64,000 nucleotides of DNA from Montifringilla adamsi (GCA_017590115.1 JAGGNK010003335.1:12369808-12433807), one strand, 5' to 3'. Numbered from the stretch's first letter, positions 52,601 through 60,915 are shown. Notes: generated from the letters alone by a model not told the origin. Program-made: numbers and translations.

Positions 52601-54471
52601 TGGCTCTGAGACTGCCACCATCAAATAAACCCCCTGCCACCTTGTCACTGAGGCTGAAGCCATCCAACAAACCCTCCACCACCCTCTCGCTGCGGCTTCA
52701 GCCTTCGGACAAACCTCCCACCACCCTGTCGCTCCGCCTGCAGCCATCAGACAAGCCCCAGGCTGCCCTGTCCCTGAGGCTGCAGTCAGAGAAGCAGCCC
52801 ATCATTGTAGCGCTGCGGCCTCAGCAGCCCGACAAACCTCCCAGCAACGCGGTGCTCTGGCCGCTGGACGAGGCCTCCAGCGACGCCTCGCAGCCTCAGC
52901 TGCCGAGCAAATCTCCCCCAGGATCACCTCAGTCCCCGCTGGATGAGTCACTTGTTACTGCTGCTGACCTGCAGCTCCAGCTGGCAGATGAGACTCCTGA
53001 TGCCCCCGAGGTTTTGGAGTTATCTGACAAGTCCCTCATTGACAGCAGGGCCCAGCAGCCCGAGCTGCTGGATGAGTTCCCCGTGAAATGCCTGCATCCT
53101 CCACTGTCTGACAGACTCCTCGCCACGGTGGGGATGCTGCAGTCCCAGCCGGAGGATGAGCCTCCTGAGGCTGATCAGCTCCAGCCGCTGGACGACTCCT
53201 CTGCCCAGAGTCCGCAGCCGCAGGCTGTGCAAGAGGCTTCCAGCTCTGTGGTGCCGCAGGTCCCAGCGGACCAGTTGGAGATGGCTTCCAGTCCTGAGGT
53301 GCTGTGGTCTGTTTCCGTTGAAAAAGTTCCAGACTCCCCAGTCTCACGGGTCCTGCCCTCAGAGAAGGCTCCTGGATCAGCAGTACCACAATCCCTGCCT
53401 CTAGAAAAGGCTTCCTTCTCTGGCACAGTGCGGGTGCCAGACACAGAGAAGTCTCCCAGCTCTGGGTCACCCCGTCCCCTGCCTCCAGAGAAGGCTGCTG
53501 ATTCGGGTATGCCTCAGATCCTGCCCACCGAGAAGGCTCCCAGCTCAGGGTTGCCATGGTCCCTGTCTCCGGAGAAGGCCCCTGGCTCCCGGTCACCGCA
53601 GGTCCTGCCCATGGAGAAGGGTCTCAGCTCAGGCGCCCTTCGGATCCCGCTCACACAGAAGTCTCTCTCTCCTGGGGTGCTGCGACCCCTTCCTCCGGAG
53701 AAGGCTGCTGACTCCGGGGCCCTGCGGGTTCTTCCTTTGGAAAAGGCTCTCAGCTCTGGGGTGTCTCGGCCTCAGCTCTTGGAGAGGCCTCTCACTCTTA
53801 CAGCCCCTGTATCCTGGCCTCAGGCATCGGATAAGCTGGCTCCTGCTGTGGCTCCTCGGCCTCAAGCCTTGGACAAGCCTCTAGCTGCATCAGCTCCCAG
53901 GCTGTTGCTGTCAGAGAAGGCGCTGCGTCCTGTCGACCAGAATGCTCAGCTCAAGGAGAGAGGAGCCCCAGCCATGGAGCTGACTCCCCAGCAGAAAGAG
54001 AGGACCATGTTAGCTGGGGAGCAAATCTCTTGGTCTGCTGGGAAGGTGGTGACACAGGTTGGACAAGTACCTTGGCCTACAGAGAAATTACAGACGCACG
54101 AGCAAAGCCACTGGTCCACCACGAAAACCCTGACGCCTGCGGAGCAGCCTTCCCGGACAGCAGAGAAACTACCAGAGCCAACCCTTCAGCCCAGCTGGGA
54201 AGTGGCCTCAGCCCCCTCGGAGCAGACCCCGTGGACATCAGAGAGATTGTGTGCATTCGAGCAGACCCCTCGGCCAGCCAGGGAAGCGCCGGTGCCCCCG
54301 GAGCAGATGGAGTGGCTTGTCACGAACGTTCAGACAATTGATCAGATTACTTGGCTGAGTGGAAAAGCACAGACTCCTCGGGGGCAGGACCCTTTGCCTG
54401 AACAAAACACAGCGCTAGCCCGTAACCAGGATTCTGTCTGTCGTGAGTTGGCTGACTCAGAGCCAAAGTGA
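975..54471 (+). CDS. NSD1: NSD1, histone H3 lysine-36 methyltransferase (whole gene, 22 coding exons)
   Basis: A nuclear SET-domain enzyme that places mono- and dimethyl marks on H3K36 (family knowledge). Joined exons: 975-1607, 16568-16700, 19172-19344, 21254-23834, 27241-27362, 27507-27810, 29540-29649, 30720-30789, 31101-31219, 34730-34873, 35300-35423, 36223-36423, 37825-38004, 38333-38489, 38785-38990, 39542-39654, 42457-42726, 43974-44090, 45243-45384, 45800-45906, 48999-49203, 52112-54471. They total 8,571 bases, or 2,856 residues; human NSD1 is 2,696. Domains: acidic run about 121-172, PWWP1 about 220-290, FSTLL motif 818-822, PHD1-4 about 1460-1680, PWWP2 about 1676-1740, AWS about 1806-1856, SET about 1858-1975, postSET 1986-2002, PHD5 from about 2035, C5HCH about 2071-2105, then a repeat-rich tail. 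Every intron is GT-AG and every phase matches. The start at 975 has G at -3 and +4, and the protein start resembles mammalian NSD1. The exon count equals that of human. The least certain join is exon 1 to 2. Confidence 0.96.
8845..8892. repeat. A-rich simple repeat (AAAG/AAAT)
   Basis: Imperfect tandem GAAA, GAAAT and AAAT units, a low-complexity tract within the long first intron. Confidence 0.7.
10208..10244. repeat. near-perfect inverted repeat (palindrome)
   Basis: Left arm tttcaggg-tg-gttcatatg and right arm catatgaaccctgaaa are reverse complements, apart from an extra TG in the left arm. They meet across a TA centre, giving arms of about 16 pairs with almost no loop. Confidence 0.75.
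11613..11960 (-). mobile_element. CR1 LINE fragment, 3' end
   Basis: Starts with agaatcacagaatg, then diverged versions of familiar avian CR1 3' blocks: ccctgccatgggcag, ccttgaacacttccaggg, gaagaatttcg and a stretch reading catttaatctgaacc. The octamer tail is at the left, so the element lies on the minus strand. It is 5'-truncated and diverged, with no intact coding region. Confidence 0.85.
16568..16700 (+). CDS. NSD1: NSD1 coding exon 2, PWWP1 first half
   Basis: Residues 212-255, ending in phase 1. Reads [12 protein letters not shown] then RRPWWPC (PWWP core at 236-239), the H3K36-methyl-binding fold of NSD proteins. The acceptor is tttttccccaaag and the donor gtactg. Phase 0 at the left fits exon 1 exactly. 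Confidence 0.93.
16701..19171 (+). other. NSD1: NSD1 intron
   Basis: About 16800-17450 is strongly purine-rich on the + strand. T and A tracts occur near 18850-18865 and 18926-18941. No gene seen. Confidence 0.7.
19172..19344 (+). CDS. NSD1: NSD1 coding exon 3, PWWP1 second half
   Basis: Residues 256-313, entered in phase 1 and left in phase 0. Contains the conserved blocks [20 protein letters not shown] and [13 protein letters not shown] that close PWWP1. The acceptor (cttgaaatag) has a weak pyrimidine tract, but the phase and homology are unambiguous. Confidence 0.93.
19345..21253 (+). other. NSD1: NSD1 intron
   Basis: No feature apart from a T16 tract at 21222-21237, which serves as polypyrimidine tract for the large exon. 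The frame of the next exon stays open backwards to 20927, but this part has no NSD1 similarity. Confidence 0.75.
21254..23834 (+). CDS. NSD1: NSD1 coding exon 4, large disordered region
   Basis: A single 2,581-base exon for residues 314-1173, matching the giant exon 5 of mammalian NSD1. It is mostly Ser/Lys/Glu-rich and probably disordered. Islands of strong similarity to mammalian NSD1 include [54 protein letters not shown] and [24 protein letters not shown] (818-822) fits the FxxLL-type motif described for nuclear receptor binding by Nsd1. An IDLT motif followed by acidic residues (999-1002) resembles a SUMO-interacting motif. Ends in phase 1 at gtaagg. Confidence 0.95.
23835..27240 (+). 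other. NSD1: NSD1 intron
   Basis: A short CAG run occurs at about 25381-25398, and 24400-24570 is purine-rich. No gene or recognisable mobile element seen. Confidence 0.7.
27241..27362 (+). CDS. NSD1: NSD1 coding exon 5
   Basis: Residues 1174-1214. Basic segment [21 protein letters not shown], then [13 protein letters not shown], closely matching mammalian NSD1 and likely nuclear-targeting. Entered in phase 1, left in phase 0 at gtgggt. Confidence 0.92.
27363..27506 (+). other. NSD1: short NSD1 intron, open in frame
   Basis: A 144-base intron (48 codons exactly) with no in-frame stop. Retention would insert 48 residues without a frameshift. Splicing is favoured because mammalian similarity breaks at both ends and both sites are good (gtgggt; catgccag). 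Confidence 0.7.
27507..27810 (+). CDS. NSD1: NSD1 coding exon 6
   Basis: Residues 1215-1315, ending in phase 1 before gtaagt. A poorly conserved Ser/Pro/Glu-rich linker; [11 protein letters not shown] corresponds to a matching segment in mammals. Contains VVVLSSSD (from 1291), a SUMO-interaction-like motif. Confidence 0.88.
27811..29539 (+). other. NSD1: NSD1 intron
   Basis: Nothing recognised apart from unremarkable intronic sequence. Confidence 0.7.
29540..29649 (+). CDS. NSD1: NSD1 coding exon 7
   Basis: Residues 1316-1352. [19 protein letters not shown] is nearly identical to mammalian NSD1 and echoes the basic motif of exon 5. Acceptor tcattgcag, donor gtactt, phase 1 to 0. Confidence 0.93.
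29650..30719 (+). other. NSD1: NSD1 intron
   Basis: No feature seen. Confidence 0.7.
30720..30789 (+). CDS. NSD1: NSD1 coding exon 8
   Basis: Small 70-base exon for residues 1353-1375, phase 0 to 1. It is weakly conserved in sequence. It is placed by strong sites (tgtttgtag; gtgagt) and by phase agreement with both neighbours. The 311-base intron after it holds a short GT run (30853-30868). Confidence 0.8.
31101..31219 (+). CDS. NSD1: NSD1 coding exon 9
   Basis: Residues 1376-1415. Contains [21 protein letters not shown], matching a mammalian NSD1 basic block and a likely nuclear localisation signal. Phase 1 to 0; acceptor tgcatcccag, donor gtactg. Confidence 0.9.
31220..34729 (+). other. 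NSD1: NSD1 intron
   Basis: 3.5 kb with T-rich tracts near 33150-33180. No gene or clear repeat recognised. Confidence 0.7.
34730..34873 (+). CDS. NSD1: NSD1 coding exon 10
   Basis: Residues 1416-1463. [21 protein letters not shown] is almost identical to mammalian NSD1 and ends with the first cysteine of PHD1. Phase 0 on both sides. The following 426-base intron (34874-35299) shows nothing. Confidence 0.93.
35300..35423 (+). CDS. NSD1: NSD1 coding exon 11, PHD1
   Basis: Residues 1464-1504. The cysteine/histidine pattern [20 protein letters not shown] and FICNEC supplies most zinc ligands of PHD1, the first being in the previous exon. Acceptor ttcccacag; ends in phase 1 at gtaggg. Confidence 0.96.
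35424..36222 (+). other. NSD1: NSD1 intron with CR1 insertion
   Basis: An 800-base intron, about a third of it CR1 remnant. Otherwise nothing is seen. Confidence 0.75.
35563..35815 (-). mobile_element. CR1 LINE fragment, 3' end
   Basis: Begins with agaatcacagaatcacag, two copies of the CR1 tail octamer in reverse complement. Next come gttggaagggaccttaaaga, ccttctactagacc, ttgaacacttccagatatg and tctctgggcaacctgtgc, typical avian CR1 3' sequence. It lies on the minus strand and is 5'-truncated. It looks less diverged than the copy near 11613. Confidence 0.92.
36223..36423 (+). CDS. NSD1: NSD1 coding exon 12, PHD2
   Basis: Residues 1505-1571. [32 protein letters not shown] and [16 protein letters not shown] are conserved PHD2 segments. 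Phase 1 on both sides; acceptor tttctccag, donor gtacct. Confidence 0.96.
36424..37824 (+). other. NSD1: NSD1 intron
   Basis: 37590-37720 is AT-rich. No gene or repeat recognised. Confidence 0.7.
37825..38004 (+). CDS. NSD1: NSD1 coding exon 13, PHD3
   Basis: Residues 1572-1631. [24 protein letters not shown] and [17 protein letters not shown] give PHD3 and the first cysteines of PHD4. Markedly GC-rich compared with its flanks. Phase 1 on both sides. The next intron is 328 bases, with nothing seen. Confidence 0.96.
38333..38489 (+). CDS. NSD1: NSD1 coding exon 14, PHD4
   Basis: Residues 1632-1684. [18 protein letters not shown] and [18 protein letters not shown] complete PHD4, and [10 protein letters not shown] opens PWWP2. 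Leaves in phase 2 within the Arg codon before WWPA. The next intron is 295 bases. Confidence 0.96.
38785..38990 (+). CDS. NSD1: NSD1 coding exon 15, PWWP2
   Basis: Residues 1685-1752. [30 protein letters not shown] and VFPYMEGD form PWWP2, nearly identical to mammalian NSD1. Phase 2 to 1. The 551-base intron after it shows nothing. Confidence 0.96.
39542..39654 (+). CDS. NSD1: NSD1 coding exon 16
   Basis: Residues 1753-1790. [20 protein letters not shown] continues as a charged, probably helical linker ending in PPPYKHIK just before AWS. Phase 1 to 0, donor gtgagg. Confidence 0.95.
39655..42456 (+). other. NSD1: NSD1 intron with tandem duplication
   Basis: A 2.8-kb intron. Its main content is the 348-base tandem duplication listed separately. 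Otherwise no feature is seen. Confidence 0.75.
41312..42010. repeat. 348-base unit in two near-identical tandem copies
   Basis: Copy 1 is 41312-41659 and copy 2 is 41660 to about 42010. The copies match base for base through most of their length. Near the end copy 2 carries an extra CTG (gacagctgagg against gacagagg). Both copies hold an open frame of about 95 codons, which I regard as chance. Confidence 0.95.
42457..42726 (+). CDS. NSD1: NSD1 coding exon 17, AWS domain and SET start
   Basis: Residues 1791-1880. [29 protein letters not shown] and [14 protein letters not shown] carry the AWS zinc ligands; [12 protein letters not shown] begins SET. The exon is GC-rich. Phase 0 on both sides. 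The acceptor (gtgcattgaag) is weak. Confidence 0.96.
42727..43973 (+). other. NSD1: NSD1 intron
   Basis: Nothing recognised. Confidence 0.7.
43974..44090 (+). CDS. NSD1: NSD1 coding exon 18, SET core
   Basis: Residues 1881-1919. [20 protein letters not shown] and [13 protein letters not shown] are identical or nearly identical to mammalian NSD1. Phase 0 on both sides; donor gtatgt. Confidence 0.97.
44091..45242 (+). other. NSD1: NSD1 intron
   Basis: Nothing recognised. Confidence 0.7.
45243..45384 (+). CDS. NSD1: NSD1 coding exon 19, SET catalytic motif
   Basis: Residues 1920-1966. [11 protein letters not shown] (1933-1943) is the NSD-type form of the SET motif that binds S-adenosylmethionine, so the enzyme should be active. 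Phase 0 to 1; the next intron is 415 bases. Confidence 0.97.
45800..45906 (+). CDS. NSD1: NSD1 coding exon 20, SET end and postSET
   Basis: Residues 1967-2002. [14 protein letters not shown] holds the catalytic Tyr region, and CKCGAPNC (1986-1993) the postSET zinc cysteines. Phase 1 to 0. Confidence 0.97.
45907..48998 (+). other. NSD1: NSD1 intron
   Basis: 3.1 kb with a probable short CR1 tail near 48481-48545. No gene seen. Confidence 0.7.
48481..48545 (+). mobile_element. short CR1 3' fragment
   Basis: gatgatcttggaggtctttt then ccagcc and gattttgtgattctg resemble the sense-strand end of avian CR1 (GATGATCTT..GAGGTCCCTTCCAACC..ATTCTATGATTCT). It is short and diverged, opposite in orientation to the other two copies. 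Confidence 0.6.
48999..49203 (+). CDS. NSD1: NSD1 coding exon 21, PHD5
   Basis: Residues 2003-2070. A basic stretch ([16 protein letters not shown]) precedes [19 protein letters not shown] and [16 protein letters not shown], the fifth PHD finger. Phase 0 to 1. Confidence 0.96.
49204..52111 (+). other. NSD1: NSD1 intron
   Basis: 2.9 kb, AT-rich in 49600-50700. No gene or repeat recognised. Confidence 0.7.
52112..54471 (+). CDS. NSD1: NSD1 last coding exon: C5HCH finger and repeat-rich tail
   Basis: Residues 2071-2856, stop TGA at 54469-54471. Begins [20 protein letters not shown], then [18 protein letters not shown], the C5HCH finger that pairs with PHD5. After EPGEIREY the sequence is low-complexity and rich in Pro, Ser, Leu and Lys, with two arrays of 14-residue repeats and a looser Trp-containing region (EQTPW, WSTTK, WLSGK) also hinted at in mammals. 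[10 protein letters not shown] near nucleotide 53930 matches the mammalian tail and confirms the frame. The tail is clearly longer than in human. Confidence 0.95.
52432..52848 (+). repeat. NSD1: coding minisatellite A, ten units of 42 bases
   Basis: Residues 2178-2316. The consensus is about [14 protein letters not shown]. Nine units are 14 codons and one (52768-52806) is 13. Units differ mainly at third bases and in a few residues, so the array is old enough to have drifted but has kept its frame. Confidence 0.92.
53308..53769 (+). repeat. NSD1: coding minisatellite B, eleven units of 42 bases
   Basis: Residues 2470-2623, exactly 11 x 14 codons. The consensus is about PLPxEKAPSSGxPR; the unit [11 protein letters not shown] occurs twice almost unchanged (53476 and 53686). 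It has the same period as array A and a similar acidic-Lys-Pro/Ala core, so common ancestry is likely. Confidence 0.9.
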
Positions 54472-57400
54472 GGTTGGTGAATATGGGAGGCAGGTCTCAA
54501 GTCGTTTAATGTTTAGGGAGGGGGAATCTTTGTTTTGTTTTTTTTATTCACTTCCCTGAGCCCAGCCCCTAACCCATGCACATCCCATCCATATTCTCTT
54601 GTGACGTGAGCAAGGACATTCTCTTAAATCTGAGTCTGGCCCAGCCAAAGGGAGAGAGCATCCATGACCTTTTCCTCTTCCTTTTACAAATGGTAAAGCT
54701 GAAATAAAGAGTCCACTCTGGGTAAAAATCTCCAATTCCATTGAAATGGTCACATTACTGATCCAGCGTGTTCAAGCTCCAGGTTTGATTTGTAGGTGGG
54801 TTCTTAGGCACAGCCAGGGCCTTGCTCTTGTTACTGCATTTAAAGAAAATGGATCAGTCAGGCTGCCCTGGCACTGGAGATGTTTCAGGGATCATGTGGT
54901 GAGCAGTCAGGTGTATGTCCTTACCAGACTCCAGAAGCAGGGAAGGGATTTTATGTCACCTGCCCAGGTCTGTGTCCCTGCAGGGCGTTGCTTTACGAGG
55001 TTTGTCCATGTGTTTGCTGGGACATGGCTGTGTGTGTGGTTTGCTCAAGGACAGGGATCATCTCCAGTGAGATGGGAGAGGAGCTCCTGCACTCACTCTG
55101 TGCAGTTTTCTTCAGCAATAGGCAGTATCCATTCAGGCTCCTTTTTTACAGAGCTGCGACTGGCCAGGCCCAAGAAGCAGGAAATCTGGAGGAAGTCAGG
55201 GAAAAGAGAGATCTTGGAAGAAGTCATCTGGGAGTTTTTTCATTCTTGTGTCCTAATCCTTTAGCACAGGACACGCGGAGTGTTTTCCTGCACTTGACAA
55301 CGTAGTGACCCATAAAGCAGCAATAGCAGAGCAGAGCAGAGTGGGTTCCTGGAGATGCTGAGCACTGCCCTGCCAGGGGGACAGTGCTCCCTTTCAAATT
55401 TCCATCCAATCTCTTCTAGACCTCTGTTGTCAGCGTGAGCCAGCGGACTGAGCAGTCCCTTCTCCCTTTGCCTCAGATGTGTTCAGAACGCGTTCCCATC
55501 GCACCTGGTATTGCCAGCAGCAAGCCAAGCCTGTCCTGCTCACTGCTCAGAGGCAAGGGTGGCGTAGCTGGATCGGGACCCATCTCAACACCTTCCCCTT
55601 TGTGTAGCTTCTGGCTTAACCCTTCTACAACCAAAGGAGACTTGAATTAACTGGACTGTGTTGGTGTGCATGTGTGTGTGCACGTGTGCGTCCATCCAAC
55701 TGAATTGTAGTTCTCACACTGGAACACGGTGGGCTCCAGCAGCTGCCTGGCTTTCTTTTTTTCTCTTCTCCCTTTTACAGTGAAGGCGATGTTTAGTACC
55801 TGGTGGTCATCGGGCTGGTGTCCAGACTAGGCCTGCTGAAAGCCGTTCACTCAAGCGTTGAGGCAGAAGTTGGTTTGGCTGTGGTGCTCGTGGGGCAGGC
55901 AGTAGAGTCCCAGGGACCTGCAGCATCTTGTGACCACCGGCACCCTCGCAGGCAGGAGGAGGACAGACCTCCTTTGGTGGCACTGCCTGGCCTGGATAGG
56001 GTTGGTGTCCTGCCGAGGAAACGCTGCTGACCAGCTTTTTCCCACTCTCACAACACATTACCTCTGTAATTACCTGAGCTCCACCAGTCTGGGGCCACAG
56101 CCTCGGATCTCCGTGCCGCCGCCAGACCCTTGCGCAGCTCCAGTGTGTGTATCCTTCTCCTTCTCCTTCCAGACAGATCCACAGGCCCCTCCCCAGGAAG
56201 GGAGAGTTCAGCCCCATGCTGACCTCCTTCCTCCAACATGGGAGCAGGTCCTTGTTCCCACCTGGCTTGCAAGTGCCTGCTGCTCCCAGAGCAGACGGTC
56301 TTGAGCTTTGCAGTTTTCTATGAAGGGAGGCAGACACCTGTACCAAGACAAATCCTGATTCTCCTTTCCTGATGTGTGCACCCTGAGACAACGTCCTGCT
56401 GTAGAGGCCGGGTGTGCTGGGCACAAGGGGACATTACCAGTGCTATCTCTCCTCTAGTCCGAATCATTTCAGATCCTTTGTAGAATAGCTCACAACTTGG
56501 AAAAGCTTTATGGCTTATGGAAACTTTCTTGTTTAATGTTGTTTTTTTTTTCCGGGAAGACTGGCAGGTCAGTTCCTGCTTGCTGCTGAAACTAGGGAAA
56601 TGCAAGCAACTTGCATTTCTGCGTGACTCCTCCACAAAGGGAATCAGGACAACTCAGATCCATTGAGAGAGAAGATTACCTTAAGGGCATTCATTAAGGT
56701 TTTTTAAACAAAAATCTAAAAAATAATTATGGCGTTCAGTATATTAAGTATTTATCATGTGTGAGAAGGAAAATAAATCTTGAATTTACATTTATAAGCC
56801 TTCCCATGAGCTGGACTTAGTCATGTAGATTGTGTAAGTAGGGTTTCCTCAGTGCCAGCACCCAGCTAGCTCCCACTGTAACCAGAGAGGACTCTGCACT
56901 GCTCTGTCCACCTCCGCTTCGCATTGTCACGTGTTAACTAGTTACTTGTTTCATGAAAAAATAAACTGTGAATATTTTTGGTGCAGGCTTTTTTAAATCT
57001 GTAAAATGGAGAAGTTCTCAGTGAATTCTCACAAGAGCAGGTTTGAAAAAAATCACTTCTATAAATCGCGGGCTCACGTGGCAGGATGAGGCTCATGGCA
57101 GCGGCCACCTTTCATGCCAGCAGGTGCTTACCCAAAAGCTTGTTTGGAACAGTGAATGTGGATTAAACCATTGCATGGCATTTTCCACAGCCTACTTTGC
57201 TGCAGCTACTGTACCCCCTCTCTCTTCTTGTCTCCCTTTTCCACAAGGATCCAGGTTTCTGGCTTCTTATCTTGCAGCTGCTGTTGGGAAGTTGAGTTCA
57301 GCTTAGCTAGGAGGCTGCTTGGCTGGTGCTGAGGAGCATCACTGAAGGAGGAAGCCAGGAAGCTGCTCCTCCCTCTTTGCTCTTGCTGGAGTCTTGGCTG

Positions 57401-60400
57401 ATGTTCCATGAGATCAGGAGGGCTTTTCAGAGGGAGTAGTGGTGCTTTTGGGAGTCTCTGGGCTTTTCTGGGTCACGTACACAAGGCCTGACCAGCTGTA
57501 GAGAGACCAGCAGCCCTCCTGCCATCATCAGGGAGTATGAACAGCTTCAGGCAGCAAAACCCTGGTGAAGGAAATGGGGGCATCTTCTGTAGTCAAGGTG
57601 ACTCACTGTGGTGGCAGCTGGCAGCGCTGCCTTGGAGGAGGAGAGGGACATGTCTGCGTTGAAGCATTTGGGTTTGTTTGTTGCCATTTGTTGCTGCCTT
57701 CAGAATTCAGCCAGTTTGAATCACGAGGGATTTTAAAAGTAGAGGGTAGAGACAAAGTAACTCATAGCCCTGGCAGACTATGGGAGACACTGCTGCAGCC
57801 TCGTGCTGGGCTCAGACCTGTGCAACAGCTCCATGCCAAGGCTGTGCTGCTCTCTCGCTGTGTTGGAGGGATCCAGTCACCTGGTCCTTAGTCCTGGGTC
57901 AGCCCTAATTGCACCCAGGGTGGTGAGAGGTGACTCCTGTGTTGATTCACTGGTGTGTGGAGCACTGTAGAAGCAGAATCAAGGGTGTAATTATCTCTGT
58001 CCCTTCCCTGGTGTTCCACGATGGCTCACAGGAATTTTCCACACTCATTCCTGGTAGGAGTGGCTCCCTCTTCCCATTTCTGAAGGGGATGCAGGCTCTT
58101 CCGCTGTGTGAACACTTTGCTGGTCAACATCCCTGCTGCCAGGATAACTGCTGTCCCTGCTCAGAGCAGTGGGCAGGAGAGTCCTTGGTGACAGAGGAGC
58201 TCTGATGAGGGGTGTCAGCATGGTCAGGGCTTGTGCCCTGTCGGGATGAGGGCTGCAGAGGAGGAGCCACCACAGGACGTGTGGGATGTGTGGGCAGGAG
58301 GGGAGCGTGCACAGGCCACTGTTCTGCGTGGCTTGTCCCATCTTCCCCAGTGCCCAGTGTCAGCCAGGGCTCTGGTGAATCTAGCCAGGAGAGTTATCAC
58401 TGTAAGGAATAATCAGCTCACCTACTGCACGTTTCCAGATGCAAATTAGCTCATGGCAACTTGCTTTATTGCTGTTCTCCAGTTAAACTTTTCCTATTTA
58501 ACAAAAAAAAGCTCCACAGGAACCAGTCACTTCAATACACAAAGCATCTGGGTGGTACTGTGGGAGCACGTGTTAATTCAGGGTTAAACCCCTGCAGGCA
58601 GAGGCTCTGAAGGTGTGGCTGGTGTTAAAGTTCGGGAGATAAGAGAGATGATTGAATGTAAAGGACATTAAAGAACTAAGGTGAGACAGTGCATTTGCTA
58701 GAAAAGCTTCAGCTTAGTTTCACAGGAAAAAAAAAAACTGAAGAGAAAGAAAAAGCAGCCCTAGCTTGGTGCTCTTGGCAGTGTGTTAGCCCTGAGCGTG
58801 CTCTGGGTGTGCCCAGCTCGTATCTGGACACCACAGCCATCGTTGTGACAGGGCAGGGGGAGTTCGAGAAACCTCAGACCTTCAACATCTTCTGTTTATT
58901 TTTAATTTCAGCCTTAACTTCTGATTTTGCTTGATGTTTGGAATAACCATAATTGTAACCTTCTTGTAATGTGCTTTGCCCTAAATTACCGATGAGGCTT
59001 TTGGCCTTTGCTAGCCAGTGAGTGTTAAAGCAAAGTGGCAAATCGTGCAGCTACTCTGAAAGTATGGGGGGATGCTGTGTTTGATCTCCCAGGCTTTGCC
59101 CTCGCTAATTACCCACCCTCCTGTGATAGTGATAACGCTGGTGGCAGCATTTGCAGCCAAGGCTGCTCCTCCTGCAGCAGCACAGCTGGGCTGATGGGTG
59201 CTTGGGGCTCCCAGGGCCTGGGACACGGGACACTGGAGCTTGGGGACTGCTCTGCCGCGTGCCTGGCTTCAGCAGGAGTCTTGCCTGTGGGCTGGCAGTG
59301 CCCTTGCTTAGCAGGAGAGGGGAGGATGCAAGATTCCTGCTCAGGGTCCTACAGAAGTGATGTAAGCAAAGTTTGGTGCCGGGGGAACAGGACAGATTGT
59401 GTGAGCTCGGGCTGGAGGAGCAGCAGTGATGGACAGTCCCTACAGCACTGAATCTACCTCCTAGGGAAATCTGAGAAATGGCTGTTGCTATGGCCTATTT
59501 CAAGGTAAAGTTTTAATCATGTTTGCCCTTGGCAGAGCCCTTGGGCTATTGTGGTGCTATTGTAAACCCGTTGGCAGCTTAGCACAGTAGGGCTGGACTC
59601 ATGACTCCTGGCCCACGGGCTGGGGCTTCTTGGCCAGCTGATCCCATCCCCCTGGAGCTGGGGCCGGGCTTCAGCACCTGTGACTGAAACAGGACAAGGA
59701 GTGACTCGGTTCCTTCAGTTTATGGTGGTTTTGAGACTAAACCAGTGTGCCACTGAGCCCCGTGGGGAGCCCGTGGAGCCACGTGAAGCAAGCAGGCATC
59801 TGCTACTGCATGTTCTTCGTGTCCGTTTGGTACTGAGCTGGTTTCAGTTTTTGTTTCTTTTTCTGATGTTTCCGAGTTGTTGACTTCAAGGAACTGGGTT
59901 TTGTGTATTCTTTGTAGACACTGGGAACTTGTTAAAAGAAAAAGCAGCAAGCACCGGGAGGCTCAAGGTGGAGCAGGGCTGGAGCTGAGGGTGGCCCCGG
60001 CGTGGGTGGGAGGTGAGATGTGTTGCAGCAGCGGGGGCAGGCAGGGAGCGGCTCTCCCTGCGAGGGGCCCTGGAAGCCTTTCAGCAGTGGCACTCCCAGC
60101 CCTGCATATCCGTGGTGCTGAGCTCACTGCCCCACCAGCCTGCTCACCCCCAAGACACTGACCACGCTGGGCACCGTGCCTCGCTGTTAATGTCCCCTGC
60201 CACCCTCCAGCACTGTGTGCTCCCAGCTGGCCGAGGGCCCCGGGGAGGGTGGCTGCTCACTGCCCAGGGACGTGGGGACTCATGGCAGCAGCATAACTTG
60301 TGCTGGAGCCATGAGTGAGAGGTTTGCTCGTGGGAAGAACCTTGGTGTGAGCAGCCCCACGCCGCCTTCCTTCCCATCTGAGGTCTGCTGCCCATGGGAT

Positions 60401-60815
60401 GGTGGTGAATGGGGGTCCCCCACAGGGTCCCGTTCTGCAGGCTCAGGCAGAGGGAAACACATCAGGAGTCAAGGATCCCAGCCAAGGCAGACGCCAGCGC
60501 CAGAGCACTGCAGGGGGGACAAAGGGGGTGCTCAGCCCTGGCCAGGAGTCATCTGTCAGTTGTAAGAAGGAATGCCAGAGCAGGTGAGAGTAAACTACAT
60601 ATTTCCAGCATGTATATTATTTTTAGAAGAGGGAGAGGGGAGAGTCTTGGACCATTGATTACTTTCATTTTGCTCCCCTTAGACTGTTGGCTGTGTATGT
60701 GAAACTTATCATGAAAAGAGGGTTGCCCTGCCCAGGTGCTCCCAGAACATGTACTGTAATTCTTTGTATATAGAAGAAAAATTACTGTAAAGTAAAGTTT
60801 AACTTTACTCTCGAT
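54472..60815 (+). other. NSD1: NSD1 3' untranslated region
   Basis: About 6.3 kb between the stop codon and the distal poly(A) signal, with no supported open frame or splice structure. Internal AATAAA hexamers (near 54705, 56772 and 56960) could give shorter messages. A GT/GC-alternating stretch lies at about 55665-55692. The extent is inferred from the absence of other genes and from the terminal signal. Confidence 0.65.
60791..60796 (+). terminator. NSD1: probable distal NSD1 poly(A) signal AGTAAA
   Basis: The common variant hexamer AGTAAA is followed about 30 bases later by a GT-rich stretch (cttgtggtttgtcttg), as expected of a cleavage element. Confidence 0.55.
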
Positions 60816-60909
60816 GTCCTCTTGTGGTTTGTCTTGCTGAGTGGGGGGAGGCAGGGAAGGGAGAGCCCTGACGGCCTCGCGCAGGGGTACGGCTCAGACC
60901 ACAACGCGT

Positions 60910-60915
60910 TTTATT
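60910..60915 (-). terminator. RAB24: probable RAB24 poly(A) signal AATAAA
   Basis: TTTATT on the + strand reads AATAAA on the minus strand, about 320 bases after the RAB24 stop codon. No better hexamer lies between. Confidence 0.6.

Noticed and set aside
52425..53865. Several minus-strand frames opposite the NSD1 tail repeats
   Set aside because: They arise because the 42-base repeat keeps all frames periodic. The + strand frame joins in phase to the C5HCH finger.
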